Counted from the stretch's first letter, positions 14,358 through 23,430 are shown. The stretch: DNA of 48,116 bases from Actinophytocola sp. (GCA_009377395.1 WHUB01000025.1:1-48116), one strand, 5' to 3'. The notes: generated by a model from the letters alone, not told the origin. Numbers and translations are program-made.

Positions 14358-15665
14358 TCAGCCGCGAATGTGGGACACGGCGTCCTGAAGGTGGGACACG
14401 GCGTCGGAGAGTGGCACCCGGGTCTGGTCGCCGGTGGTCATGTCGCGCACGGTGATCTCGCCCGCCGCCTGCTCGTCCGGGCCGTAGAGCACCGCGAACG
14501 CCGCGTGCTGGGTGTTGGCCCACTTGAGCTGCTTGGCCAGCTTGCGGGTGGCGCCGAGGAACGTCCCGACCCGCAGTCCCGCCGCCCGCAGCTCCCCCGC
14601 GAGCCGCGCCATCTCCACGTCGGCGCCGAGCACCGTGACGGCGACGTCCAGTCCCCTCGGCGAAGCCTCCGCCGCGTCCCGCGCCGACAGGATCCGCTCC
14701 AGCCCGATCGACCCGCCGCAGGCGGGCTGATCCGGCCCACCGAGCGCGGCGACCAGCCCGTCGTAGCGCCCGCCGCTGGCGATCGAGCCCGGGTACCCGG
14801 CCGCGCTGACCTCGAAGATCACGCCGGTGTAGTAGTCGAGCCCGCGCACCATGCGCGGCGTGAACACCACCCGCCCCGCGGGCAGGCTCGACGTCAGCTC
14901 CAGCCCCCGGTCGACCTCGGCGAGCCCGCGCTTGCCCCGCTCCGAGGCGTCCAGCTTGTCCCGGATGCGGCCGACGTCGCCGGACGCGAGGTCGGCCACC
15001 AGCGCATCGGCCGTCTCGGCGGCGACACCGCGCTCGACCAGCTCGGCCACCACCTGCTCCGGCTTCAGCTTGTCCAGCTTGTCCAGCGTGATCAGCACCT
15101 GGCCGCCGAGCGAGTCCGGCACCTGGTACGCCTCGAGCAGCCCGAACAGCGCCTGCCGCGAGTTGATCTCGAAGGTGAAGTCCTCCACGCCGAGCGCGAC
15201 GAGGCCGTCGTTGACCGCCGCAATGATCTCGGCGTCGGCCAGTTCGGACGACGAGCCGACGATGTCGATGTCGCATTGGGTGAACTCGCGGAACCGGCCC
15301 TTGCCCGGCCGGTCGGCGCGCCACACCGGACCGATGGCGTAGCGCTTGTACGGCGACGGCAGCTGACTGCCGTAGGTCGACACCACGCGCGCCAGCGGCA
15401 CGGTGAGGTCGTAACGCAGCGCGAGGTCGGCCTCACCGGACGCCTCGTGCTCGCCCCGGCGCAGGATCTTGAAGACCAGCTTGTCGCCCTCGTCGCCGTA
15501 CTTGCCTGTCAGCACCTCGATCCGCTCGAACGCGGGCGTGACGAGCGGGTCGAAGCCGTAGCGCTCGAACACCTCCCGCACCGTGCCGAACGCGGCCTCA
15601 CGGCGACGCACGTCGTCGGCGAGAAAGTCGCGCGTCCCTGACGGTGGTTCGGCGGCTTGCGCCAT
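14358..15665 (-). CDS. hisS: Histidine-tRNA ligase
   Basis: A protein of 435 residues, class II synthetase. Visible motifs are motif 1 region PSGTRDFLADD, motif 2 KRYAIGPVWRADRPGKGRF with FREFTQCDIDIVG, the histidine motif RGLDYYTGVIFEV, and motif 3 GGSIGLERIL. The C-terminal anticodon-binding domain follows. Unusually, the last residues are SDAVSHLQDAVSHIRG, a short duplication encoded by two copies of a 21-bp intergenic repeat (14370-14411), which suggests that repeats have extended or replaced the native C-terminus. The ATG at 15665 has an AGGAGGAAAG ribosome site. Confidence 0.96.
   Translation of the reverse strand: MAQAAEPPSGTRDFLADDVRRREAAFGTVREVFERYGFDPLVTPAFERIEVLTGKYGDEGDKLVFKILRRGEHEASGEADLALRYDLTVPLARVVSTYGSQLPSPYKRYAIGPVWRADRPGKGRFREFTQCDIDIVGSSSELADAEIIAAVNDGLVALGVEDFTFEINSRQALFGLLEAYQVPDSLGGQVLITLDKLDKLKPEQVVAELVERGVAAETADALVADLASGDVGRIRDKLDASERGKRGLAEVDRGLELTSSLPAGRVVFTPRMVRGLDYYTGVIFEVSAAGYPGSIASGGRYDGLVAALGGPDQPACGGSIGLERILSARDAAEASPRGLDVAVTVLGADVEMARLAGELRAAGLRVGTFLGATRKLAKQLKWANTQHAAFAVLYGPDEQAAGEITVRDMTTGDQTRVPLSDAVSHLQDAVSHIRG
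14370..14411 (+). repeat. Repeat family 1, two 21-bp units inside the hisS 3' end
   Basis: GTGGGACACGGCGTCCTGAAG (14370-14390; first 20 nt shown by GTGGGACACGGCGTCCTGAA) is followed directly by GTGGGACACGGCGTCGG (14391-). The antisense strand encodes the DAVSHLQDAVSH tail of HisS. The same family occurs at about 17960, 28785 and 32769. Confidence 0.8.
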
Positions 15666-15736
15666 GAATCTTTCCTCCTGCGTGTTTCGCGGTGCTGCCC
15701 CAGCGCACCATTGTCGCCTGTCGGTGTTGAGGCCGG

Positions 15737-17254
15737 TCAGCGACCCGAGCGTAGCGAGGCGCGCGAGCCGATAAGCACGGCGAGCACCGCGCCGGCGAGG
15801 CAGATGAACGCCGTGATGGCGAAGATCTCGCCGTACTGGGTGAGCAGCGCGTCGTTGAGGTGGCGGCGGAAGTCCGCCTGAGCGTGGGCCGCCTCATGCT
15901 TCGACATCCCGATCGTGATCGGCAGCGGCACCTCGGCCATCAGCTGGTTGAACCGGTAGAGCCCCCACGCCGACAGCGCGGCGACGCCGACCAGCATCCC
16001 GGTCATCCTGGCGACGACGACCGCCGCCGACGCGATGCCGTGCTGCGCGGCGGGCACCACCCGCAGCACCACCGACGAGATCGGCGCGATGACGAGACCG
16101 AGCCCGAACCCGACGACGGCCAGGTCGGTGTCGAGCATCGGCAGCGCGACGAACCCGAGGTCGTGCCACGCGGTCAGCGGGTCGGCGGGCCACGCCGACA
16201 GCAGCAGGAACCCGGCCGCAGCGAGCAGCATCCCGGCGACGGCGACCCAGCGCTCGCCGAACCGGCCGGCCAGCACGCCGCCGAGCACCGCCCCGATCGG
16301 CAGCGCGATCAGGAACCGCAGCAGCAGCGCGATCGCGCCCGCGTCGTCGCGGCCGAGCAGCGACTGCGCGAACAGGTCGACGTCGACCAGCGTCACCATC
16401 AGCCCCGCGCCCGCGGCGGCGCTGACACCGAGCGCGGCGAAGAACGGCCGCAGCCACACGCCGGTGGTGTCGATCAGCCGCACCCTTGCGCGCTTCTCCC
16501 AGAGCACGAACGCCAGCAGCGCGACGGCGGCCGCCCCGAGCAGCCACGGCCCGCTCTCCGGCAACACCCGCTCGCCGGGCTCGGGGTTGTAGAGGCCGAC
16601 CACGACCAGCCCGAGCGTCGCCGCGAGCAGCAGCCCGCCGACGACGTCGAGCTTCGCCGACTCGCGCCGCGCGCCGCCGTTGGGCAGCGCGAGCTGCACC
16701 GCGACCATCGCGAGCACGGCGAGCGGCAGATTCAGCCAGAACACGCCGCGCCAGCCCGCGATGGCGGCGATCGCGACGCCGTAGAGCGGGCCGAGCACGC
16801 TGCCCAGCTCCTGCGCCGCGCCGACCCCGCCCAGCACGCTCGCCCTGCGGCGCTGCGCGAACAGGTCGGCGGCGAGCGCCATCGTCACCGGCAGCAGCGC
16901 TCCGCTCGCGACGCCCTGCACCACCCGGCCCGCGACGAGCACGTCGACGTCGTGGGCCAGCGCGGTGACGACGGATCCGGCCGCGAACCCGGCCAGGCAC
17001 GTCTGCAACAGCAGCTTGCGGCCGAACCGGTCGGAGGCCTGCCCGAGCAGCGGCATCGCGGCGACGTAGCCGAGCAGGTAGCCGGTGACGACCGGGGTGA
17101 GCCGTTCCAGCCGGTTGATCGGGATGCCGACGCCGTCGATGATCTGCCGGAACAGCGCGATGACGACGTAGGTGTCGAGCGCGCCGAGCAGCACGGCGAG
17201 CCCACCTGCCCCGATCGCGCTGTACCGCGCGCTGCGGGACGTGGTCAGGCTCAT
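15737..17254 (-). CDS. P55-type MFS lipid/drug exporter
   Basis: A protein of 505 residues with about 14 membrane segments. The motif A region [14 protein letters not shown] and the N-terminal [15 protein letters not shown] and [18 protein letters not shown] strongly resemble mycobacterial P55 (Rv1410c). A long extracytoplasmic segment near residues 430-465 ([20 protein letters not shown] and following) fits the periplasmic helices of that family. In mycobacteria P55 works with LprG to export triacylglycerides and lipoglycans. Here its ATG overlaps the lprG-like stop (ATGA), so the pair is an operon. Substrate is inferred. Confidence 0.9.
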   Translation of the reverse strand: MSLTTSRSARYSAIGAGGLAVLLGALDTYVVIALFRQIIDGVGIPINRLERLTPVVTGYLLGYVAAMPLLGQASDRFGRKLLLQTCLAGFAAGSVVTALAHDVDVLVAGRVVQGVASGALLPVTMALAADLFAQRRRASVLGGVGAAQELGSVLGPLYGVAIAAIAGWRGVFWLNLPLAVLAMVAVQLALPNGGARRESAKLDVVGGLLLAATLGLVVVGLYNPEPGERVLPESGPWLLGAAAVALLAFVLWEKRARVRLIDTTGVWLRPFFAALGVSAAAGAGLMVTLVDVDLFAQSLLGRDDAGAIALLLRFLIALPIGAVLGGVLAGRFGERWVAVAGMLLAAAGFLLLSAWPADPLTAWHDLGFVALPMLDTDLAVVGFGLGLVIAPISSVVLRVVPAAQHGIASAAVVVARMTGMLVGVAALSAWGLYRFNQLMAEVPLPITIGMSKHEAAHAQADFRRHLNDALLTQYGEIFAITAFICLAGAVLAVLIGSRASLRSGR

Positions 17255-17937
17255 CGCGGTGGGACGATCGTCACCGGCTCGTTGATGTCCGACAGCGTCA
17301 CGGTCACCGTGCCGCTCTTACCCGGGAAGTCCAGCGCCGCCTTCACCGGCTGGTTGCCGTCGCCCTGGCTCACCCACAGCGTGATGTCGGCGTCGCTGTT
17401 CGCGCCGGGAATCAGCCCCGCGATGTCCTCCTTGGCCGCGGTGCCGGTGATCTTGTAGCTGGGGGTGCCGTTGACCTCCTCGGCCGCGACGGTCTCGGCG
17501 TTCGCGATGCCACGGATGAGCGCGGCGACGCCCCGGCTGGGATCGAGCACGGCGGCGAAGTCGTAGACCACCTTGGCCTGCGACGCCGGGATCACCTGGT
17601 AGCCGCCGCCGGTGTCGAGGTAGAGCGTGCCGTCGGCGAGCACGAAGCTCACTTCGGCGGCCGCCCCCAATGCGGTGATGATCGCCGTGCCCTTGGCGCC
17701 GACGTCGCCGCCCTCGGCGGTCAGGTCGCCGTCGATCTTGTCGACGCCAAAGCCGGGCACGGTGCCCGCGACGTCGATGCCGAAGTGGGTGCTGGTGATC
17801 CCGGCCGCCGTCTTCGCGGACTGCGCGGTGAGCGTCCCCGCGTCGGGCAGCGAGCCCAGCTCCGAGTCTCCTGAGCAGGCGGGCAGCACCGCGATCAGCG
17901 CGGCCAGCACGACGAGTGACCATCGGCGGACAAGCAT
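17251..17937 (-). CDS. LprG-like lipoprotein (LppX/LprAFG family)
   Basis: A protein of 228 residues with a lipoprotein signal; the lipobox LPAC puts the acylated Cys at 21. The mature part has the LprAFG beta-sheet lipid-carrier pattern: [56 protein letters not shown]-like [14 protein letters not shown], and the terminal [13 protein letters not shown]. It should carry lipids across the periplasm from the P55-type exporter downstream. TACGAT lies 6 nt before the ATG, so the transcript is leaderless. Confidence 0.92.
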   Translation of the reverse strand: MLVRRWSLVVLAALIAVLPACSGDSELGSLPDAGTLTAQSAKTAAGITSTHFGIDVAGTVPGFGVDKIDGDLTAEGGDVGAKGTAIITALGAAAEVSFVLADGTLYLDTGGGYQVIPASQAKVVYDFAAVLDPSRGVAALIRGIANAETVAAEEVNGTPSYKITGTAAKEDIAGLIPGANSDADITLWVSQGDGNQPVKAALDFPGKSGTVTVTLSDINEPVTIVPPR

Positions 17938-17943
17938 GGCCGC

Positions 17944-17949
17944 ATCGTA
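17944..17949 (-). promoter_or_regulatory. -10 box TACGAT of the leaderless lprG-like gene
   Basis: TACGAT on the minus strand ends 6 nt before the ATG at 17937 with no ribosome site. Confidence 0.55.
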
Positions 17950-17959
17950 CGCGTGGCCT

Positions 17960-18020
17960 GAACGCCGAACACGACGGCGGGAACGCAGGACACAACGTCC
18001 TGAGCGTGGGACACGACGCG
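17960..18020 (+). repeat. Repeat family 1, three degenerate units
   Basis: Three roughly 21-nt units share ACACRACG: GAACGCCGAACACGACGG (17960-), AACGCAGGACACAACGTCCT (17982-18001) and GCGTGGGACACGACGCG (18004-18020). The middle unit can form an AGGAC/GTCCT hairpin. The array follows the helicase stop and precedes the lprG-like promoter. Confidence 0.75.
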
Positions 18021-18031
18021 GCGGGCGAACG

Positions 18032-20713
18032 TCAGAGTTCGCCGACGCCGGTGACGTGGACGACGGCGCTGCCTGCCTCGTCGGAGGCGGCGAGGTCGAC
18101 CTCGGCCGAGATCGCCCAGTCGTGGTTGCCCTCGGGGTCGGCGAGCACCTGCCGCACCCGCCACACCTCGGTGTCGGTCTCGATGCGGAACAGCGCCGGT
18201 CCGCGCGCGTCCTGGCCGGTCCCGATCTCGTCGTACTCGGCGAAGTAGTCGTCCAGCGCGTCCGCCCACGCCTCGGCGTCCCAGCCGTCCTCGCGGTCCA
18301 ACTCGCCGAGCGCCTCGTAGTCCTCCCGCGCGGCCAGCTCGACCCGGCGGAACAGCTCGTTGCGCACCAGCACCCGGAACGCCCGCTCGTTGCCGGTGAC
18401 CGGGCGCGGCGCGTGGAGCTCGGGCCGGGTGACCGGCGCGGTGTCGTCGTCCGGGTGCCGCAGCGCCTCCCACTCGTCGAGCAGGCTGGAGTCGACCTGC
18501 CGCACCAGCTCGCCGAGCCATTCGATCAGGTCGATGAGCGGCTCGGTCTTGGCCTCGGCCGGCACCGTGTGGCGCAGCGAGTCGTACACGTCGGTGAGAT
18601 ACCGCAGCACCAGCCCCTCCGACCGGGCGATGCGGTAGTAGCCGATGTACTCGTGGAAGTTCATGGCGCGCTCGAACATGTCGCGTACGACCGACTTCGG
18701 CGACGGCCAGCTGTCGGCCACCCAAGGATGCCCCTGCCGGTAGGTCTCGAACGCCGCCTCGATCGTCTCCTCCAGCGGCTTCGGGTAGGTGACGTCCTCG
18801 AGCTGCTCCATCCGCTCCTCGTAGTCCATGCCGTCGGCCTTCATCGCCGACACCGCCTCGCCCCGGGCGAGGAACTGCTGCTGCGAGAGCACCGGACGCG
18901 GGTCGTCCACTGTGGATTCGACGACCGAGACGACGTCGAGCGGATAGGACGGCGACTCGGGGTCGAGCAGCTCGATCGCGGCGAGCGCGAACGGCGAGAG
19001 CGGCTGGTTCAGCGCGAAGTCGAACTGGAGGTCGACGGTCAGCCGCACCGACCTGCCGTGCTCGTCGGGCTCGGCCAGCTCCTCCACGACGCTCGCGGTG
19101 CGCAGCGCGCGGTAGATGGCGATGGCGCGCAGGATGTGCTTGCGCTGCTTGTCGCGCGGCTCGTGGTTGTCTTCGAGCAGCCGCCGCATGGCGGTGAAGG
19201 CGTTGCCGGGCCTGCCGATGACGTTGAGCAGCATGGAGTGGCTGACCCTGAAGCTCGACGTGAGCGGCTCCGGCTGGGCGGCGACCAGTCGCTCGAACGT
19301 CGAGTCGGTCCAGTTGACGAAGCCCTCCGGCGCCTTCTTGCGCACGATCTTGCGCTTCTTCTTCGGGTCGTCGCCCACCTTGGCCAGCGCCTTGGCGTTC
19401 TCGACCACGTGCTCGGGCGCCTGCACCACGACGTAGCCGTCGGTGTCGTAGCCCGCCCGGCCCGCGCGCCCCGCTACCTGGTGGAACTCGCGCGCCTTGA
19501 GGTGGCGCTGCCGGGTGCCGTCGAACTTGGTCAGCGCGGTCAGCACCACGGTGCGGATCGGCACGTTGATGCCGACGCCGAGCGTGTCGGTGCCGCAGAT
19601 GACCTTGAGCAGCCCGGCCTGCGCGAGCTGTTCGACCAGCCGCCGGTACTTGGGCAGCATGCCCGCGTGGTGCACGCCGATGCCGTGACGCACCAGCCGG
19701 GACAGCGTCCGGCCGAAGCCCTTGGCGAACCGGAAGTCGCCGATCGCCTCGGCGATGGCGGCCTTCTCGGCCTTGCTGCACACATTGATGCTCATCAGCG
19801 ACTGCGCCCGCTCGACGGCGGCGGCCTGCGCGAAGTGCACCACGTAGATCGGCGCCTGCGCCCCGTGCAGCAGCTCGTCGATGGTCTCGTGCAGCGGCGT
19901 CATGGCGTAGCGGTAGGTCAGCGGCACCGGGCGCTCCGCCGAGGTCACCACCGCCGTCGACCGGCCGGTGCGCCGGGTGAGGTCCTTCTCGAAGAAGGAG
20001 ACGTCGCCGAGCGTCGCCGACATCAGCACGAACTGGGCGTCCGGCAGTTCCAGCAGCGGCACCTGCCAGGCCCAGCCCCGGTCCGGCTCGGCGTAGAAGT
20101 GGAACTCGTCCATCACGATCTGGCCGACGTCGGAGTCGCGGCCGTTGCGCAGCGCGATGTTGGCGAGGATCTCGGCGGTGCAGCAGATGATCGGGGCGTC
20201 GGGGTTGACGGCGGAGTCGCCGGTCATCATGCCGACGGCCTCGGTGCCGAACACCTCGACGAGCGAGAAGAACTTCTCCGACACCAGCGCCTTGATCGGC
20301 GCGGTGTAGTACGACCGCCTGCGTGTCCGATTCAAGCTCTGGTCCGCTCGCCGCGACATGTCGAGCTGATCTCGGCCGCCTCGGTCGAATTCGGCACCCG
20401 CGACCACCCTCCGGGCGGTCCCGTCTGCCGAATGGCGAGCGGCCCAACCGCACTGCGCGAGCGCGGCGAAGTGCGCCCCCATCGCGACCAGGCTCTTGCC
20501 GGAGCCGGTCGGCGTCGAGAGGATCACGTTGGCGCCGGAGACGATCTCGATGAGCGCTTCCTCCTGCGCCGGGTACAGCGAGAACCCCCGATCGGCGGCC
20601 CAGGTCGAGAATGCGTCGAAGAGGGCATCGGGGTCGGTATCGCCCGGCAGGGCGTCACGCAGCGTGGCCGCGGCAGCGGTTCGGGAGGCAGTCATCAGCA
20701 CTAAGGGTGCCAT
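18032..20713 (-). CDS. Ski2-like DEAD/DEAH-box helicase with an in-frame insertion
   Basis: A protein of 893 residues. Walker A is STPTGSGKS (66-74), motif II is VMDEFHFY, motif III SATLGD, and motif VI QVAGRAGRAG. A long actinobacterial C-terminal domain follows (I recall it as DUF3516). It is an ATP-dependent nucleic-acid helicase of unknown target, likely RNA. Between Walker A (helix VAMGAHFAALAQ) and motif Ia (YYTAPIKALVSEKFF) lie about 43 residues (88-130) that do not read like the family, encoded by 20324-20452. Removing exactly that segment would leave LAQRRRSYYTAP, the expected spacing. The ATG at 20713 is uncertain; a second at 20695 is possible. Neither has a good ribosome site. Confidence 0.9.
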   Translation of the reverse strand: MAPLVLMTASRTAAAATLRDALPGDTDPDALFDAFSTWAADRGFSLYPAQEEALIEIVSGANVILSTPTGSGKSLVAMGAHFAALAQCGWAARHSADGTARRVVAGAEFDRGGRDQLDMSRRADQSLNRTRRRSYYTAPIKALVSEKFFSLVEVFGTEAVGMMTGDSAVNPDAPIICCTAEILANIALRNGRDSDVGQIVMDEFHFYAEPDRGWAWQVPLLELPDAQFVLMSATLGDVSFFEKDLTRRTGRSTAVVTSAERPVPLTYRYAMTPLHETIDELLHGAQAPIYVVHFAQAAAVERAQSLMSINVCSKAEKAAIAEAIGDFRFAKGFGRTLSRLVRHGIGVHHAGMLPKYRRLVEQLAQAGLLKVICGTDTLGVGINVPIRTVVLTALTKFDGTRQRHLKAREFHQVAGRAGRAGYDTDGYVVVQAPEHVVENAKALAKVGDDPKKKRKIVRKKAPEGFVNWTDSTFERLVAAQPEPLTSSFRVSHSMLLNVIGRPGNAFTAMRRLLEDNHEPRDKQRKHILRAIAIYRALRTASVVEELAEPDEHGRSVRLTVDLQFDFALNQPLSPFALAAIELLDPESPSYPLDVVSVVESTVDDPRPVLSQQQFLARGEAVSAMKADGMDYEERMEQLEDVTYPKPLEETIEAAFETYRQGHPWVADSWPSPKSVVRDMFERAMNFHEYIGYYRIARSEGLVLRYLTDVYDSLRHTVPAEAKTEPLIDLIEWLGELVRQVDSSLLDEWEALRHPDDDTAPVTRPELHAPRPVTGNERAFRVLVRNELFRRVELAAREDYEALGELDREDGWDAEAWADALDDYFAEYDEIGTGQDARGPALFRIETDTEVWRVRQVLADPEGNHDWAISAEVDLAASDEAGSAVVHVTGVGEL
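20324..20452. mobile_element. Putative 129-bp in-frame palindromic insertion within the helicase gene
   Basis: This 129-bp segment (43 codons, frame kept) interrupts the conserved helicase core. CTGCG occurs immediately on both sides (20319-20323 and 20453-20457). A simple 5-bp target duplication would not preserve the frame, so this match may be chance. The segment contains a long imperfect palindrome (20374-20444). It resembles REP- or palindromic-element-type insertions. No transposase is encoded. Other genomic copies cannot be tested here. Confidence 0.55.
20374..20444. repeat. Long imperfect palindrome in the helicase insertion
   Basis: Nested arms: GGCCGC (20374-20379) with GCGGCC (20439-20444); ATTCGGCA (20389-20396) with TGCCGAAT (20426-20433); and an inner GACCACCC-TCC-GGGCGGTC with one mismatch. 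Together they could fold into a single long hairpin. Confidence 0.75.
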
Positions 20714-20885
20714 TCAGATGCGGCCATTCGAGCGGCGCTCCTACCACGATTGGTGACCTTTCGGGCTCGCACGCTCACGTTTCGCCGATACCGCCATCGC
20801 CCCCGGAGTGGGAAACCCGTAGGCTGCGCGTGCGCGTTAACCCTATACGTGTACAGGTCGTACGGCTGTTCAGCGGAGGATGCTA

Positions 20886-22127
20886 GTGGCAACCGACATC
20901 ATCCCGATCGAACTCGGGCTGCCTCAAGGCGATCTCGTCACGCTGTGGGCGCCACGCTGGCGTGAGGACGGCGAGGAGTGGGAGGCCTTCCTCGGCGACG
21001 AGGAGGACCTGTTCGCCTTCCCCGACGCCGCCCACCTCGCGGCCTACGTCCGCACGGCCGAGCAACACGATCTGATCGACCACCCGTCGTGGAGCGTCGT
21101 TCCCGAGCTCAACGTACCCGAGCTGATCCCCGACGACGACCACTCCTACGACCTGGTCGGCGTGCCCGAGCTGGTCGCGGAGGAGCCGGACTCGTGGACC
21201 ATCGGCGAGCTCGCCGAGATCATCGGCATCGTGCGCTCGCTGGCCGACGTGTGCGAGCTGGACGAGGTGCACGAGGTGCTCGACGCGCACGAGGGCTTCT
21301 CGCTGTTGCAGCAGGGCAGGCTGCCGTTCACCGGCCGCGAGGGCGCCAAGCTCTGGAACGACCTCTCGGCGGCGGTGTCGGAGAAGTGGGACACCGTGCT
21401 CGACGTCATCGACGACCTGGTGACCGTGCCCGACATCGACAAGGCGACCCTCGACGAGACCACCGAGGAGCTCGCGGCCTTCCACGAGGAGTCCGCCGAG
21501 TCCGAGGCCGGTGTCGACAAGGAGGGCACCCGCGCCGACTCGGACGACGACGTCGATGACGACGCACCGACCGGGTTCTGGGGCGAGGTCGGCATCGACC
21601 CGATCAAGATCGTCACCACCAACAACGCGTACTTCAGCCTGCGCTGCTACCTGGACGACGAGCCGATCTTCCTCGGCGCCGACGGCAGGATCGACGTCTT
21701 CACCTCGGAGCGGGCGCTGGCCCGGCAGCTCGCCGACGCGGGCGAGCTCGGCGACAACGACCTCGCCGAGATGCCAACGTGGCCCGACGTCGTCGCCCGG
21801 GCCACCACCGGTGACCTCGACGTCGAGGTCACCGACGTCAACACCTACGTGCTCGCCGGGCTCGACGAGGACATCACCGACGGGCCGACGGCCGTCGACC
21901 CGAACCAGCTCGACCTGGCCGTCGAGCTGCTGGCCGACGTGGCCGACTGGGCCGGTGACGACACCGTGTCCGAGGCGCTCGCCGAGTCGGAGCGGCTCGG
22001 CTGGTTCGCGTCGTTCGCGCTGAAGCCGGACCTGAACCGGCTCGAGCCGAGCCCGCCGTTCGACGAGGAGCTCGCCGCCTGGCAGAAGCTGGTCAACGAC
22101 CTCGAAGACCGCCTCCGCGTGCACTGA
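20886..22127 (+). CDS. Acidic conserved actinobacterial protein ('primosomal protein'-type)
   Basis: A protein of 413 residues, very acidic, with no membrane segment. It starts VATDIIPIELGLPQGDLVTL; DLFAFPDAAHLAAYV and WSVVPELNVPELIPDDDH follow. A low-complexity acidic linker (about 205-228, with SDDDVDDDAP) separates it from a second half (FWGEVGIDPIKIVTTNNAYF, PIFLGADGRIDVFTSERAL) that looks like a repeat of the first, since both have a 'sees a value, then FPD/FTS...LA' pattern. Such proteins are often named primosomal protein in actinobacteria, without biochemical support that I know of. GTG at 20886 is chosen because GGAGG lies 6 nt upstream, whereas the ATG at 20880 overlaps that site. 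It is divergent from the helicase. Confidence 0.8.
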   Translation: MATDIIPIELGLPQGDLVTLWAPRWREDGEEWEAFLGDEEDLFAFPDAAHLAAYVRTAEQHDLIDHPSWSVVPELNVPELIPDDDHSYDLVGVPELVAEEPDSWTIGELAEIIGIVRSLADVCELDEVHEVLDAHEGFSLLQQGRLPFTGREGAKLWNDLSAAVSEKWDTVLDVIDDLVTVPDIDKATLDETTEELAAFHEESAESEAGVDKEGTRADSDDDVDDDAPTGFWGEVGIDPIKIVTTNNAYFSLRCYLDDEPIFLGADGRIDVFTSERALARQLADAGELGDNDLAEMPTWPDVVARATTGDLDVEVTDVNTYVLAGLDEDITDGPTAVDPNQLDLAVELLADVADWAGDDTVSEALAESERLGWFASFALKPDLNRLEPSPPFDEELAAWQKLVNDLEDRLRVH

Positions 22128-22175
22128 TCGTCATCTCGACGCTGCGGTCGGTGATCTTCACGGCTTTGTCCCAGC

Positions 22176-22200
22176 GAACCTCACCCTGAGGTGCAGGTTC
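22176..22200 (+). terminator. Stem-loop downstream of the acidic protein gene
   Basis: GAACCTCACC (22176-22185), loop CTGA, then GGTG-c-AGGTTC (22190-22200) form a 10-bp stem with one bulge, 48 bp after the stop codon. There is no T-run. It probably acts as a terminator. The rest of 22128-22343 shows nothing else clear. Confidence 0.5.
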
Positions 22201-22343
22201 AGCCCCGAGCGGCCCCCGCCGTTGGGCCGAACGGCTGACCTGGGGATGACGCGACACGCGTGGGGGTGCCACAGACCGCGACTCGACTATGGCTAAGCTC
22301 TCACACACTCCTCACCCCAACCGTGCCGACGAAGGTCAATGCC

Positions 22344-23414
22344 GTGACTGAGAACTCCATTGCCCCGTCTTTCGATCGCATGCGCAACATGCTTGTGCGT
22401 GCGGCCGAAGTCCGGGAGAGCGAACAGCAGCAGGTCTTCGACGCCCTCGATGACATCTACGCGAGGCTGTCACCCGTCGAGTCGCTTGGCGCCGTGCGCA
22501 AGCGCCTCTCCGAGCTGCCCGACCGCACCGAGGTCGGCGTGCTCGCCGAGCGCATCGACGAGACGATGTCGCGCCTCGAGGCCCAGGACAAGGCGATGGC
22601 AGCCATCGCGCGGGCCGTCGACGGCATCGTCGACAAGCTCGCCAAGCCCTTCGCCGAGCTCGGCGGACGGCTGGATGGCGTCGCGGGCAAGTTCGAAGGC
22701 GTCGCAGGCCGCATGGACGGCCTCGAGGACAAGCTGCAGAACATCCACCGCAGGCTCGACGAGCTCGAGATGCACCTCGACAAGCAGGACAGCAAGCTGG
22801 AGAGCCTGCCGAGCGCGGTGCACGGGCCGGTCCGCGAGCGGGTCGACACCGCCGAGGCCGCGCTGCGTGAGCGCGTCGACGCCGTCGACGCCGAGGCCAA
22901 GCAGCGGGCCGCCGAGTCCGAGGCCGCCTACCGCGACCAGCTCGCCTCGGCGCAGGAGGCGCTGCGCGAGCAGATCCGCGACGCGACGACCAAGCTCGAC
23001 GTGACCGAGAACCTCAGCTCGATCACCGACAAGGTCGAGATGGTGTCGGTCAGCCTGGAAGAGCTCGACTCCCGTATCAACAAGGTCGAAGAGGGAATGT
23101 CCACCCGATTCGGTGATCTCGACGGCGTCGTCAAGGCCCGTATCGCCGGGGTCGAGGGCATCCTGTCCGACCGGCCGGACACCGAGTCGGTGAACGGCAT
23201 CGTGCGCAAGAGCAACGAGGAGTCCGAGCGCCGCATCGGCGGGCAGCTCGACGAGGCGATGGCCACGTTCGCCGAGCTGATGCTCGGCGGCGGCCCGCAG
23301 CAGGTGACGCAGCCGACGCCGCCGCCGCGCCAGCCGCGTCGGACCCGCAGCAGCAACAACCGGGCCCGCAACGGCACCAAGAAGGAAGACACCGCCGACG
23401 TCTCAGGTGACTGA
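22344..23414 (+). CDS. Long coiled-coil protein of unknown function
   Basis: A protein of 356 residues, almost entirely heptad-patterned helix from about residue 10 to 310. Recurrent blocks include LGGRLDGVAGKFEGVAGRMD, HRRLDELEMHLDKQDSKLES and VRERVDTAEAALRERVDAVD. The tail is basic and proline-rich (PPPRQPRRTRSSNNRARNG), which could bind nucleic acid or anionic lipid. There is no signal peptide. The family is not recognised; a cytoskeletal or chromosome-associated role is possible but unproven. The start is GTG at 22344 (VTENSIAPSFDRM). A strong bidirectional terminator follows. Confidence 0.8.
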   Translation: MTENSIAPSFDRMRNMLVRAAEVRESEQQQVFDALDDIYARLSPVESLGAVRKRLSELPDRTEVGVLAERIDETMSRLEAQDKAMAAIARAVDGIVDKLAKPFAELGGRLDGVAGKFEGVAGRMDGLEDKLQNIHRRLDELEMHLDKQDSKLESLPSAVHGPVRERVDTAEAALRERVDAVDAEAKQRAAESEAAYRDQLASAQEALREQIRDATTKLDVTENLSSITDKVEMVSVSLEELDSRINKVEEGMSTRFGDLDGVVKARIAGVEGILSDRPDTESVNGIVRKSNEESERRIGGQLDEAMATFAELMLGGGPQQVTQPTPPPRQPRRTRSSNNRARNGTKKEDTADVSGD

Positions 23415-23430
23415 CGACGTCCCGCCGGAG

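Noticed and set aside
14370-14411. CRISPR array from regularly spaced repeats
   Set aside because: Units are tandem and about 21 nt with no spacers; no cas genes.
15860-17458. 532-codon plus-strand frame opposite the P55-type exporter
   Set aside because: His/Arg/Pro/Gln-rich composition typical of antisense frames in high-GC DNA; the minus strand encodes a clear MFS protein.
20319-20457. CTGCG on both sides of the helicase insertion as a target-site duplication
   Set aside because: A 5-bp duplication plus 129 bp would shift the frame relative to an uninterrupted gene, so the match may be chance; kept only as a remark.
17627-20704. 1025-codon plus-strand frame opposite the helicase
   Set aside because: Antisense shadow; composition is Arg/His/Gly/Ala-rich and it spans two real minus-strand genes.
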